Source: Dallia pectoralis
Lineage: Eukaryota; Chordata; Actinopteri; Esociformes; Umbridae
NCBI GenBank assembly: GCA_029465975.1
Contig: CM055728.1
Span: 16,630,705 to 16,694,704 of the forward strand
Direction of reading: 5' to 3'
Length of the DNA: 64,000 bases
Shown: piece by piece, positions 53,563 through 64,000 of the stretch
Layout of the letters: each line of letters opens with the position of its first letter
Numbering within the stretch: the stretch's first letter is position 1
Notes under the pieces: model-generated
Seen by the model: only the letters and a program-made list of their open reading frames with translations
Databases searched by the model: none
What the model was told of the DNA's origin: nothing
Program-made: the position numbers and the translations under genes

Positions 53563-56500
53563 ATGGCCAGCAGCAATGAGTCAGGCCGGCGGAATGGGGG
53601 TCAGCGCAGAGTCGATGACACCTCCAGCAAGAAGAAGCAGAAAGATAGGGCAAATCAGGAGAGCCGGGAGGCCAAGCGAGCAGCAGCAGGGGTTAATACA
53701 GATCACCAGAAAGGTCAGTGGTTAAGATTGAATAATTTGCGTGTGGTTATCTTGATAAGGCAGCTTGGTGTGTCCATACGACTGTTCATTATATCATAGG
53801 AGAAATAAGTATAAAAACTGGGCTCTGGACTGCGATGTGTTTTGTGTATTTATTTTTTTATTCTGAGTTTGATGGTTTGGTGAAACAACGGCGTGAATCT
53901 TTCCTTCCTTCCTTTCCTCTGATGAAACTCTACTTGTAATATCTGGGATGCAGTGACTGATTAGAACTGTTGCTGTATAAAATTCAACAATCCTGTTATA
54001 TGCATTTATTTTTTTAATTGTGTTTGGGATATCTTAAAGCGTTTTAAACAAGAATCTGTTCACCAGTCAAATGAGTCAGTTCACCAAAACACTTGGAATG
54101 CCCATCGCCTGTGCTCTAGTGGTTACCGATTCAAATGAGAGAAATCAGTCAAAAGATTTGTGCTTTCACTGATTGACTGGATGGGTTCTTGGTCTATTTA
54201 CCTGGTTAAACAATGGAATGAAAGTGCTCTGTGTAGGTATAGACTTTGCAGTCTTAAAGTGTGTGTGTGTGTGTGTGCCTTATTGGGAATTTCACCAAAG
54301 CTCACCTATTTAAAGTGCTTTTTACTGTTAGTTAATGTTAGTAATACTATACACTCACCGGCCACTTGATTAGGTACATCTTGCTAGTACTGGGTTGGGC
54401 CCCCTTTTGCCTTAATTTTCTGTGTCAAAGATTCAACAAGGTGCTGGAAACATACATCAAGAGATTTTGGCCATATTGGCATTACAGTCAGCATCATCCA
54501 TGATGCGAATTCTACTACGTCTCAAAGGTACTCCATTAAGATATAAACCACCTAAGGTTCCCTTTAAGGTAAAATGTCCCTTTTAGATCGCCTTAAAAAA
54601 ATCCTATAGAAGTTAGTGGAATAGTACGATGTTGTAAGAATTAGTTAGTATTGCTTTAATAAATCCACAACTTTTTTCCTTTTCTGATTATGTGCTAATA
54701 CAATATTGTAAGTCCCCTGGTATTCTCATGTGATATTCTTTCTTCAGAAGCTGCTCTAATAACAAAGTGTGACAGCCAATGTATTATCTGGACAGTGACA
54801 TCTTGGTTGTTCAACTCTGGCACATAAATGGTCTGTGTTATTCGTAGCTTACTAAAGGTTGACATCCTTACACTCTTTGAGCCAAGCTCAACTGTAAAGC
54901 AGGCCAACTCGCTAATTTCATTAGATAAAATTTTAGCCTACTTTAAGCTGCTTGTATGAACTACACCATGTACCCTGTTAGTATCATACATATGGTTTAG
55001 ACACACTGCTATGTCTGCCGTTTACAGTCGCTGCTTATAAGCTATGTTGACGATCACCATACTAGGAGGTTATATGGTTGTGGTGTTAAACATTTGCATT
55101 TGAGTAAAAGGTTTAACTCATGGTGTTTTCTGAACAGTCAGACAGTGAATTCATCTTAAGCATCTACTCTGTGAGAATGTCTTGTAGAAAGCGCTTATGT
55201 TTGCCAGTGTTGGTGTGTATCATGCTCTGGTTGCTACCCTCTGTGTAGTGCTGAAGGGTTGTAATCCAAGCTGAGGGTGTCTAGCCCCTGGGAAATGGGG
55301 TTGGTCAAGGTCACGAGCCACTGCGCTTCTCCTTGCTGTGCTCTCCTACCAGAACAAATTAGCCCAATGAGTCCACAGTGCTGGCCTGGATTAGACAAAC
55401 CACACTGTCCTGACCAACTCTGTTGCTTCTTCTCGCTTCCACTACGTTAGTGAAACCTCTATTACTCAGAATTTGTGTACCACTGTGTGTATAATATGTT
55501 ATAGATAATGTAGGGAATGACACTACAGACTAAACTATTAGAGTGGGTTGTCCGTTTAATCAACATTTCAGCTCCGTAGCGCTATCACAGTGGCGAGAGT
55601 GTAGCACATGGAACACAAGCTGACTGGGAGCCCTGCTGGAGAGGGCCCGGCTTGACCTGTGACCTATTCAGCAGCTGTGGGTGTGACAGTGAGTTAGTGT
55701 GTCCTTGTGTAGCCGTACGACTGTCAGAGCCAAACAGGGGAATAAGCTGAGGCATATTCACTTCAGAGGCGAACATGAGCTTGTAGCGTCAGCAGAACCG
55801 CATCCGCGTGGCCTGGGGACTGCAGTACCGGGAGGAAGAGATCTCCAGACTGCAGGTTGGTTGGGCCCCTCGGCTCAGTGAGCAGGTGCTCTAGCTTCAA
55901 TACAATGAAAGGTAGGCAAGCTAGACGTTGCTTGTGTTTCTTGTTGCCGGATATATTATTTGAATGTTGTTTTGTCTAGCCTACTGTTCGGTAGTGGATT
56001 CCTCTCTTTAGGCCTTGGCAGATCCTAGTTGTTCAGCTGGTGTTGTGTATGGAAGGGTTTTCTGTTCAGCTGGTGTTGTGTATGGAAGGGTTTTCTGTTC
56101 TGCTGGTGTTGTGTATGGAAGGGTTTTCTGTTCTGCTGGTGTTGTGTATGGAAGGGTTTTCTGTTCAGCTGTCTTTGGTGGTGATTGTTTTGATTTGGAT
56201 GTCTTTGATCCGATTCATGCACTTTTATATTTATCTTGTGGTGATAATTTTAATTTTTTTTATTATTTCTCTTTAGTCCTCTAACACAGTCCGCCTGTTT
56301 ATCTCTCATTCTCGGCAGATTTACATTTGGATTTCATTACTTGTGGTCAGAGGGTTATTATGTTTCAAATAATTAATTTTCTTTTCAGAGTATTTGTTTT
56401 TCATGTGTTTTGTGCTGTCTAGATGTGATTTGAAGGTGCTCCCGGTAGACCTGAATGTTTAATTGTGAATTCATTTGTGTTAATCGCAAATTCTGCGATT

Positions 56501-59500
56501 ACACTCTGGTCATGTGACATGCGAGAGTTAAGCAGAAATCTGTTGTGCAATGGCCTCAGGCTCGACAGAAACTGACACCAGGGAAACTTATATGTCTTAG
56601 AGGAACAGTATGTCAGTTGTGTGGGAATATTGAGGCAAAACATGCCTCTGCACTGTTGTTGCCAGATATATTTTTTTTCTGCTCTGTATGTAATGTCACT
56701 AACTAGATATATGGGTGATTCTCGCGAAATTAGACTTATGAGGTGTCATAAAACATTTTGATGATAAAAGTAAATGCTATCAAAATAAGAAGGATACCGT
56801 TATAAACATCTCTTCATGTACGATTTTGCACATGATTTCAAATGAAATCATGAATACGAATTTTGTTTTTTTTCAACATTTAAAGGGAAATTTCTCATTA
56901 CCGCAACGTGTCCATGACTGGATTTTGGTCCTTTGAGATGGAATTATTCATATTTAAAAAATATAAAAAATAAAAAGCTTCAGTGCATGTTATAATATAA
57001 ACATTTACAGTAAAGAAACATGTGGTATTTGGTGATCATTGGTAAATGTAGTGCCAATAATAAGGAATAAAAATGTGTCCAAGACCAATTTTCTCATCCT
57101 CCGCAACAATTTTCAATCATTGTTTAAGTGCTCAAGGAACTATCATTTTTAAGGAATTTGTTGTAAGGGACATAAATGACTGTGACACTCAAGATGGCTA
57201 TCAAGTAACCAGTTATAATTTTTTCTCTCCAGATAAAAGTAAAAATTTGGCGTGTCATAGTACCTACACGACTTTTTAGTTCTCATTACTGAAACATGTG
57301 TTTGTGAAGTTATAAAAAATGTTGCAGTTAAATTTTTTTGATTACTATATACCCCATTATGGTCTAAATATAAAAAGATAGGGAATGTTTAGCTAACTCT
57401 CATTTAGCTTCCACAGTTAGCAAGAATGTTTAAGGTCGCTCATCCTCCGCAACACCATTATCATTCACCGCAACAATTGAAGGCCTGTTGCGGTGGAGAT
57501 ACTCAATGTTTCGGTAATGAGAAACAGACTTATGAAGGAGGCACGTACACTATAACTGTTGCTCATTTTAATATAACTTGATAGTTTCCTTAAACGCTTC
57601 TTGAACAGATTGCGTAAACAAAATAGCTATTACAACCCCCCAGCAGTGGTCACTAATTATTTTTTTTTTTAAAATGCTTCCACAAAAAGCAGTATGAATG
57701 CAGTATAGGCCACCTATTATTAATGCAATATTATTTACTATTTCATAGTTTTACTGTGAAACAATGTATTTCTTTTCTTTTTTACAAAATGTTACATTCA
57801 AGATGGCAATTGTGTATTTTGTTACAGACAGTTGAAAAGAAAAGGGCATCAGCGAAAAACAGTCTGGCAAAGCATAGGGAGAAAATACACAGTAATCCAG
57901 TGTTACTTGAGGATTACAGAAGAAATGAGAGAGAGAGGTCAGGGGTCAGGGTGATAATAGGGAAAGGAGAGAGAGGTCAGGGGTCAGGGTGATAATAGGG
58001 AAAGGAGAGAGAGGTCAGGGGTCAGGGTGATAATAGGGAAAGAGGGAGAGAGAGGTCAGGGGTCAGGGTGATAATAGGAAAAGGAGAGAGAGAGGTCAGG
58101 GGACAGGGTGATAATAGGGAAAGGAGAGAGAGGTCAGGGGTCAGGGTGATAATAGGGAAAGGAGAGAGAGGGGTCAGGGTGATAATAGGGAAAGGAGAGA
58201 GAGAGGTCAGGGTGATAATAGGAAAAGAGAGAGAGAGGTCAGGGGTCAGGGTGATAATAGGGAAAGGAGAGAGAGGTCAGGGGTCAGGGTGATAATAGGG
58301 AAAGGAGAGAGAGAGAGGTCAGGGGTCAGGGTGATAATAGGGAGAGAGAGAGAGAGGTCAGGGGTCAGGGTGATAATAGGAAAAGAGAGAGAGAGAGAGG
58401 TCAGGGGCAGGGTGATAATAGGAAAAGAGAGAGAGAGAGAGGTCAGGGGTCAGGGTGATAATAGGAAAAGGAGAGAGAGAGGTCATGGGACAGGGTGATA
58501 ATAGGGAAAGAGAGGTCAGGGGTCAGGGTGATAATAGGGAAAGAGAGGTCAGGGGTCAGGGTGATAATAGGGAGAAATATAACTTGGATTCATTGTTTTG
58601 ACCAACACTTGCACACACACACACACACAGACACACACACATTGACAACGCTTCACCCAAGTTGGGATAGCAGATAGCATGGTGGGGGTGGCTTGGTTTG
58701 TTTTTATTGGGTTGTCAACAGTGAATGTGTGAGCTAAATCTCATTTCCGAAACAATGATCCTCACTACCGAAATGGCATTTTCATTACCGCAACATGCAT
58801 CTTTTTTACCAATTAAGTGATAATAAGATAATCATATTTTGTTTTAAAATGTATATATGTTTTATACAACACTACTTATTTAAGGTCTGCTACATAACAA
58901 AAGTGTATGTTATCTATTAGTAAAACAATTAAATAAAAGAAATTGTAAATCATCACGTATGTTTCGGTAATGAGAGAAAATAAGGAAATTACAAAACATA
59001 ATAAATATGAAAAGTAATCTCTCCAGAGTTTTACATAGCTTTGAGCATGAGAAATAAAAGTCTACTTTAACATTAGCCAAAAATACAAGTTTCTAACCAT
59101 ATATTTAATGTAATGTCATGTTGCGGTAATGATAATTTTTTATGGACTTCATCTGAAAAATGTAAATAATTATATAGGAAATATTTTTTTAATCTCCTAA
59201 AAATAATGGTCTTAGTAAGTTCCGACCTTAATCTTATATGTGCAAAAAGAAAATTGGCTTCAAGGGCATTTTAAAAATTCTGATGCTGGACACCTTCTAA
59301 ATCTGGATTTCGTGAGAATCACCCATATATATATATATAATGTTTAGAAACATGCAACCCTCGTGTTTACTTATCATGTGTTTATTACTTTGACTTTTAA
59401 TTATTTAAATACTGAGTGTTTTTTAATGTGTATTTCTGCAACTGGACTTTAGTTTATGTGATTTATTGTCCACAGTCTTATAATGTTTATACCAGGCTTA

Positions 59501-62500
59501 TTGGTCAGTGCTTTATGTTGTCATGGTTTTAATTACATGTTTACAAATAAATCACAATTGCAAATTTGGTTAAAAACATTATTGGATCTTCCAAAATCCT
59601 TCACCCCTATTTTCTGGTAATTTTTGGTTTATTTCCCTTCCATGTGATTTGTTTAGATGTGTTTTGATGGTGCTCCCTGTGATAACCAGTGTATTCCACT
59701 TCCATCTGTTTTGATGGTGCTCCCTGTGATAACCAGTGTATTCCACTTCCATCTGTTTTGATGGTGCTCCCTGTGATAACCAGTGTATTCCACTTCCATC
59801 TGTTTTGATGGTGCTCCCTGTGATAACCAGTGTATTCCACTTCCATCTGTTTTGATGGTGCTCCCTGTGATAACCAGTGTATTCCACTTCCATCTGTTTT
59901 GTGTTGATGTGTTTTAATGGTGCTCCCTGTAGTAGAGCTGTAATCGGGTCTTAAAAGTGAGGCCCGACCCGAACCTGAGTTTTTAAAAGCCTGAACCTGC
60001 TTACAGCCCGACATTATTCAAATGTCCGCACGCACGCAGTTCTATTGCCTTTCGTCAATAATGAGTCATTTAGCCTATACATTTGTTTTAAATCATTTAT
60101 AATAACAAAAAAATATACTGTTACAACACAAAATCGCTAAGTATAAATTCTAAATTAAGATTGGGAGGGTAATAACAAAATTAAGAAGGCTCCACTTGGT
60201 TCATCTTATGCAACCAAAATATAATTGCCACATGCCAGCCTGCGTTTCACCTACTCAGCATCCATGCTTACGCTTAATGAAACGCATCACCTGCACACGT
60301 TCGTTGGTGTTTTAAGCCCCCAATGAAGTCTTTTTAAGGCAACGCTGCATGGAAGGCACTCGCCACCCCCTACAGTTTCAACCAATCACAGCACTGATTA
60401 GGGTTATGGTTAGGGTGATTGGTTGAGCCCTGAACACTCATTCACCGCGCATCCCGGAGCGCAAGCAACCGAGCCCGAGTGCAATGATAGAAATTAAGAC
60501 CAAACCGTCTCGTTGGGTTCGGGCGAAGATCTTCAGCTCTACCCTGTAGTAACCAGTGTTTTCCACTTCCATGTGTTTTGTGTAGATATATTTGTGGATT
60601 GGAAGCAGAATGCCAATGAGGTGACTGTGAGGCTGCGCTGTGGAGTCGGGGTGAACAGTGTGGAGGACGTCTCTACATCCTTTTCAGACACACATTGCCA
60701 GGCCTTTTTCCCAGGTGATGTCACTTTTTTGCAACCTAAGACCAACGATTATGGGATTATTGTACATGTATGAGAGCTTGTATAGGCTATCAGCAGGTTT
60801 TGGTGTATGTGTGTGTGTGTGTGTGTGTGTTGATGGTGAAATGAGGTAGTGAAGGTGTGTGTTTGTTTGGTCTGTGGTATCAGTGTTACTGTCATCATGT
60901 AGTGGTGGCGACATGGTCTGATGCCGATTCTCTCTTCAGATGGGCGACACTGGGACTGTCATCTGCGTGAGGAGATTGAGGGCTCCTGCAGTAAAGTTCA
61001 GTACAAGGAGAAGGACGGCTTCCTGCATCTGGTCATGCACAAAAAGATCCCCTTTCACTCCTGGACTTCCCTAATGGTGAGTTGTTCCACTGCTGTCCTT
61101 CTTGTCATTGAGCCTACGGTTCTGTCATGGAAAGGATTTATCCCACAACATTTTCTCTGTTCTGCCTGTAGCGAACAAAAAGTGAAAAGGAGCCTGTACA
61201 CTCAGAGTCCAAGAACGCTAAAGAGCGTCAGCCTGTTGTAAAGCCGGAGTCATCGGTCTCTGTGACAGCAGACCGGCCCCAGGTGCCCACGCAGACACCT
61301 GCTCCATCTCCACCCTCACAGAGTGAACAGAGGCGTGGCAGAGGGGAGAGAGGTGTAAAGCGCACCCTAAAGAACAAAGCAGCAGCAGACAGGCCTGTGT
61401 CAAAGGTGGCCGTAGACAACAAGCCCGTCCGGGTTGGAGATCTGCCCCAGGAGCCCAGTGCCAAACGCACAGTTCTCCTTCCCGAGGACCCCAGCTCGCT
61501 AACTCCCAGGGATACACACCCAAAGTCCACCACGAATTGGAAACCAAACAACCCCACTGCCACCTGTTGGGAGTCCCAGACCACTGCAGATAGTGACAAT
61601 TATGAGGGGCTGTTGGGCAACGGCCACGAGTGTTCAACACCTGAGTGTCCAGCACCTGAGTGTCCAGCACCTGTGGCAGCAGTCAGCCACAGACTTGACC
61701 AGAACCGTCCAGTGGTAAGTCTCTGTGTTTCTGAACTTTTATGACGGGTTGAATTTGAGAAGACTGTGTTTGTGATTGTAAATTCCCTTAATGTTCCAGC
61801 AGGAAGTGAAACGATCCTCAGGTCCTGATGTCAAGGCTGAGACAGAGGCAGAGGAGGAAAGCATTGTGGCCACCAGTGTGTCCAGTATTTGGAGCTTCCC
61901 CAAGAAGGAAACGTATGACCATGGAGAGGCGGAGAAAACTGACTCTAAGACTGTAGGTAGAAGGTCCCAGGTAGAGTCTGACCAGAACGCCCTGTCACCA
62001 ACCATACAGTCAGAACCAGGAGAGTCCGTGGCTGAAACACTCAACAGCCAGGATGAGTCATCCAGCAAGAGGAGCAAAGAGGAGAAGATTGACAAATCTA
62101 AAGATGACCCCCTGGAGATAAAGCAGGAGGAAGGTCAGTCCATGGAGGTCACAATCTATAGAAGGACACAGATATTTACCATCAGTCACATTAGTTTTAG
62201 TTTATTCGTTTATCCGCAGTGTAGAGCAGATGGTTGTGTACCTCTAAGGAGCTGTTGCCGTGGGGATGGGTTTGAAGTCGTCACTGATTTGACTCCTTAA
62301 CTGTCTACGATTGTCTTCCAGCTGTCCCAGAGCCGATGGAGAACCTGACATTTGTGAAGAACGACTCGTACGAAAAAGGGAACGATCTAATGGTGGTGAA
62401 TGTGTACATTAAGGGCATCTGCAGGGAGACGGCCAGGGTGATCTTCAGAGAACAGGACTTCACCCTCATCTTTAAGACCAGGTGACTGTTAACCTTCATT

Positions 62501-62835
62501 TGCCTTGACGCATCCCAATGAGAATTTGAAGGAATTCCATAATGAATCATCCTCTCGTTCACACAGCGATGCACATTTTTTGCGCCTTCATTCGGACTGT
62601 GGAGCAAATACCGTCTTCAAGTGGCAAGTCAAACTCCGGTAAGTGGAACTTAGTAGCCGTGTTTGTGCATCGTTTCACCTGATATTATGAGACTCACATG
62701 CTGGGTGTTTCTGTTGCAGGAATCTGATCCAACCCGAGCAGTCTACATACGCCTTCACCCCGTCCCGTATCGACATCACCCTGAAGAAGAGACACAACCA
62801 GCGCTGGGAGGGGCTGGAGGCGCCTGCTACACAAG
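53563..62835 (+). CDS. usp19: Ubiquitin carboxyl-terminal hydrolase 19, N-terminal part
   Basis: Deubiquitinase acting in cytosol and at the ER membrane in protein quality control; the CS/p23-like domains are known to engage HSP90-type partners. Exons 53563-53713, 60586-60714, 60940-61076, 61172-61714, 61800-62133, 62322-62481, 62567-62638 and 62720-62835 give 1642 nt (547 codons, open to the right edge) with consistent phases. Identity rests on DDTSSKKKQKDRANQES, the first CS domain (FVDWKQNANEVTVRLRCGVG), the second (LTFVKNDSYEKG, FREQDFTLIFKTR, FKWQVKLRNLIQPEQ) and RWGGLEAPA. The USP catalytic domain, MYND finger and tail anchor lie beyond the window. The start at 53563 is the first ATG in frame; the same frame is open upstream to a stop near 53424 and encodes GSGRKRHTSEPDPSSSDASD, so an upstream or alternative start is possible. 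Confidence 0.93.
53714..55786. other. usp19 intron, first part
   Basis: A (GT)n run lies at about 54259-54277. A DNA-transposon-like interspersed repeat is at 54350-54540. The rest appears unique with no exon recognised. Confidence 0.6.
54350..54540 (+). mobile_element. Fish interspersed repeat fragment
   Basis: CACTCACCGGCCACTTGATT, AGGTACATCTTGCTAGTACT, GATTCAACAAGGTGCTGGAA and TCCATGATGCGAATTCTAC resemble, from memory, a widespread fish DNA repeat. The right portion is deleted. Superfamily not assigned. Confidence 0.65.
55787..55855 (+). other. usp19: Candidate usp19 cassette exon
   Basis: A 69-nt block sits between GAGCTTGTAG and CTGCAG/gttggt. It would splice phase 1 to phase 1 between usp19 exons 53563-53713 and 60586-60714, adding 23 residues without a stop (ASAEPHPRGLGTAVPGGRDL and so on). 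Human USP19 has variable exons at this place. Alternatively the other frame, RIRVAWGLQYREEEISRLQ, could be an unrelated remnant. The acceptor lacks a strong pyrimidine tract. Confidence 0.25.
56036..56170. repeat. 33-bp tandem repeat x4
   Basis: Four copies of GTTCAGCTGGTGTTGTGTAT plus GGAAGGGTTTTCT, with TCTGCTGG variants. Confidence 0.9.
57926..58575. repeat. GA-rich minisatellite, about 35 bp
   Basis: About 18 copies of GAGAGGTCAGGGGTCAGGGT plus GATAATAGGGAAAGGA, with variable (GA)n length. It lies inside the TIR element, just after its short coding-like segment. Confidence 0.93.
58576..59329. other. Right half of the TIR element
   Basis: AT-rich, no coding potential seen. Contains (CA)n at 58614-58640 and motifs CATTACCGCAACATG, TTTCGGTAATGAGAG and GTTGCGGTAATGATAA. 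Confidence 0.6.
59650..59905. repeat. 47-bp tandem repeat x5
   Basis: Copies of TGTTTTGATGGTGCTCCCTG followed by TGATAACCAGTGTATTCCAC and TTCCATC. A further diverged copy is split by the hAT-like insertion: its left part ends at 59932 and its right part (TAACCAGTGTTTTCCACTTC) lies at 60550-60585, next to the acceptor of the usp19 exon at 60586. Confidence 0.93.
59933..60541. mobile_element. Non-autonomous hAT-like element with 8-bp TSD
   Basis: A 609-bp insertion is bounded by perfect 8-bp inverted ends TAGAGCTG and CAGCTCTA and flanked by identical 8-bp direct repeats CCCTGTAG (59925-59932 and 60542-60549). An 8-bp target duplication with short TIRs is the hAT hallmark. Subterminal GGCCCGACCCGAACC and GGGTTCGGGC are also near-inverted. 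It has no transposase frame. It lies 44 bp upstream of a usp19 coding exon. Confidence 0.9.
60586..61076 (+). CDS. usp19: usp19 exons: first CS domain
   Basis: Exons 60586-60714 and 60940-61076. The beta-sandwich core is shown by DIFVDWKQNANEVTVRLRCG, then WDCHLREEIEGSCSKVQYKE, LHLVMHKKIPFHSWTSLM, the usual order of CS (CHORD/SGT1, p23-like) strands. The acceptor of 60586 lies 44 bp after a hAT-like insertion. Confidence 0.9.
61172..62133 (+). CDS. usp19: usp19 exons: low-complexity linker between CS domains
   Basis: Exons 61172-61714 and 61800-62133 encode a Ser/Pro/Glu/Lys-rich, probably disordered linker of about 290 residues with a short repeat (CPAPE/CSTPE, 61635-61675). The linker is longer than I recall for human USP19. 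No catalytic motif is present. Confidence 0.8.
62322..62835 (+). CDS. usp19: usp19 exons: second CS domain
   Basis: Exons 62322-62481, 62567-62638 and 62720-62835. Residues FVKNDSYEKGNDLMVVNVYI, GICRETARVIFREQDFTLIF, FLRLHSDCGANTVFKWQVKL and RIDITLKKRHNQRWGGLEAP match the conserved second CS domain of USP19. The frame leaves the last visible exon in phase 1. Confidence 0.92.
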
Positions 62836-64000
62836 GTCTTTCTGCTGCCTGGCTTTTAACTGTGCCATTCACCATAACACACATACTGGACATTCCTGTC
62901 TTATGTTTTGGTTTTCTCTGGTCCCCATAAAGAGTAGCTGCCGCAGGCGAAATAAACAATAAACTAGACGACCCACGGTTATACAGAAATATAGCTACCA
63001 CTTCATACTCACAAATACATCCTTGTACATTTATTCACATACTGCTATATTTCATTTTTTTGCTATTGCTGTTTTGGGATATTTGGTTAAACCAATTCTC
63101 TGTTTTGGTAGAGTGACTCTTAACATGATGTCATTTTTTCCCATTAATTTCAATGTGGCACAATTAAACAATCTGTCTAAGAAGTTCATTGTAACAAGCT
63201 TGTAGTATTTGCATGCTCAGAATATCAGACCAAAAGCTAAACTTTTGATTACAATGAATGGATACATACTAGATCCATTGTCCTCTAAGTGATTACCGTA
63301 CCCTGGAATTGACGCAGTCTGCAATTTAACCTGATTCATTTGACCAATTTCATAATTAAGTTACTAGACTCCAGAGAAAATAGGCACAGATATTAGACAT
63401 TGGTGTATATTTGCCTTGCGTGACACCATGGAGGTTGGCGTGCGTGTGTGTGCGCGTGCGCCAGGAATCTGAAACCGATCCAGTAACCCAGTATGTGTGC
63501 CTCAGTCCAGTCTGCTCTCCCAAGCCAACGCAACACTAAAGCTCCTCACCATGTCATTTATCTTCTATTGGCTTTTACTTTGCCACTAATATATACACTA
63601 GAATAGAATCCACCTTATTTACCAGCCAGGACTTTTATCTTAAAACTGTATGCCACACTATTGACTTAACTATGTTTAACTGCGCAGCTGTGTGCCAATG
63701 GAAAGTAATTTAGTTTAAAGTTTTCCCAACAGAAAGTCACTTTGTATCAAGAAAGCATGTAACCGACACAACAGCAGTGCCAGGTCACCACGACTTAGGC
63801 TGTAGCGTGTGATCTGCGCTTGGATATTTGCATTTTCTTATCTTATTTTGAGAGTAAGTAATGTATTATTGGCTATATATGTTGGATACACATCCTCAGG
63901 TTTGTGAGATAACAATACGTATCTGCCAGGTTAGTGGCTCCCCTGGGACAAGTAGGAAAGTAGAAGCAAAGTAGCGCCTGAATCCCCACAGGCTATAAAC
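62836..64000. other. usp19 intron to window edge
   Basis: Unique AT-rich sequence with a short TGTG/GCGC tract near 63440-63465. No further usp19 exon recognised, so the gene continues to the right. Confidence 0.6.

Larger units (their letters stand above)
56707..59330. mobile_element. 2.6-kb terminal-inverted-repeat element in usp19 intron
   Basis: The left end reads ATATATGGGTGATTCTCGCG; the reverse complement of the right end reads ATATATGGGTGATTCTCACG, and both continue with AAAT and, about 15 bp further, AGGTGTC. Inside, a motif CCGCAAC recurs in the left half (56902, 57101, 57449, 57469) and 58788, and its complement GTTGCGG at 57489 and 59123. A short open stretch after an acceptor-like TTGTTACAG (57831-57950) encodes KRASAKNSLAKHREKIHSNP, which resembles small basic repeat proteins I have seen in fish. 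No transposase was recognised. A GA/GGTCAGGG minisatellite occupies 57926-58575. Family unknown. Confidence 0.7.

Noticed and set aside
61218..61670. Minus-strand frames of 150 and 123 codons
   Set aside because: Antisense to the usp19 linker exon, which has the better support from phase and homology.

Overview
The window is vertebrate, almost certainly teleost, nuclear DNA. Genes are split into many short GT-AG exons, and the introns carry fish-type Tc1-like and hAT-like transposon remains, a 5S-rRNA-derived SINE, and an exceptional load of micro- and minisatellites. A pike/salmon-type fish is possible, but this rests only on remembered repeat sequences and is weak.

Three genes lie head-to-tail on the + strand. 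(1) A laminin beta chain gene, cut at the left edge: 20 exons from 3259 to 16715 encode the last 1221 residues (most of domain IV-B, eight LE modules, coiled coil II, the six-Cys knob, coiled coil I, and a stop just after a terminal Cys-Asn). It fits best as a lamb2-like tandem paralogue (lamb2l). (2) A complete laminin beta-2 gene, lamb2: 32 well supported coding exons from 27737 to 50916 plus a candidate signal-peptide exon at 21464-21500. With that exon the model is 5346 nt, or 1781 aa plus stop, close to the human LAMB2 length. (3) The 5' part of usp19 (53563-62835): N-terminal segment, two CS/p23-like domains and linker. Its protease domain lies beyond the right edge. LAMB2 and USP19 are also neighbours in human, so the order is conserved synteny. 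I joined exons by reading frame; all intron phases agree, and 11 of the 20 exon pairs shared by the two laminin genes have identical lengths.

Region by region: 1-1110 minisatellite; 1111-3258 mostly non-coding with one unexplained open exon-like block; 3259-16715 lamb2l; 16716-18960 unremarkable intergenic DNA; 18965-19465 GC-rich 18-bp array and probable lamb2 5' exon; 19466-50916 lamb2, with a Tc1-like element containing a 36-bp minisatellite, a SINE and a second Tc1-like fragment in one 5-kb intron; 50917-51900 short intergenic; about 51950 onward usp19, whose 6.9-kb intron holds a 2.6-kb terminal-inverted-repeat element and a clean hAT-like insertion with an 8-bp target duplication.

The laminin chains are secreted and assemble with alpha and gamma chains into basement membrane heterotrimers; USP19 is a cytosolic/ER deubiquitinase with no direct pathway link to them. 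The most notable observations are: four separate tandem duplications that copy an exon end together with its 5' splice site; a 36-bp minisatellite grown out of a transposase DNA-binding region; higher-order structure in several arrays; 12 N-glycosylation sequons in coil I of lamb2l against one in lamb2; and the unrecognised TIR element in usp19.
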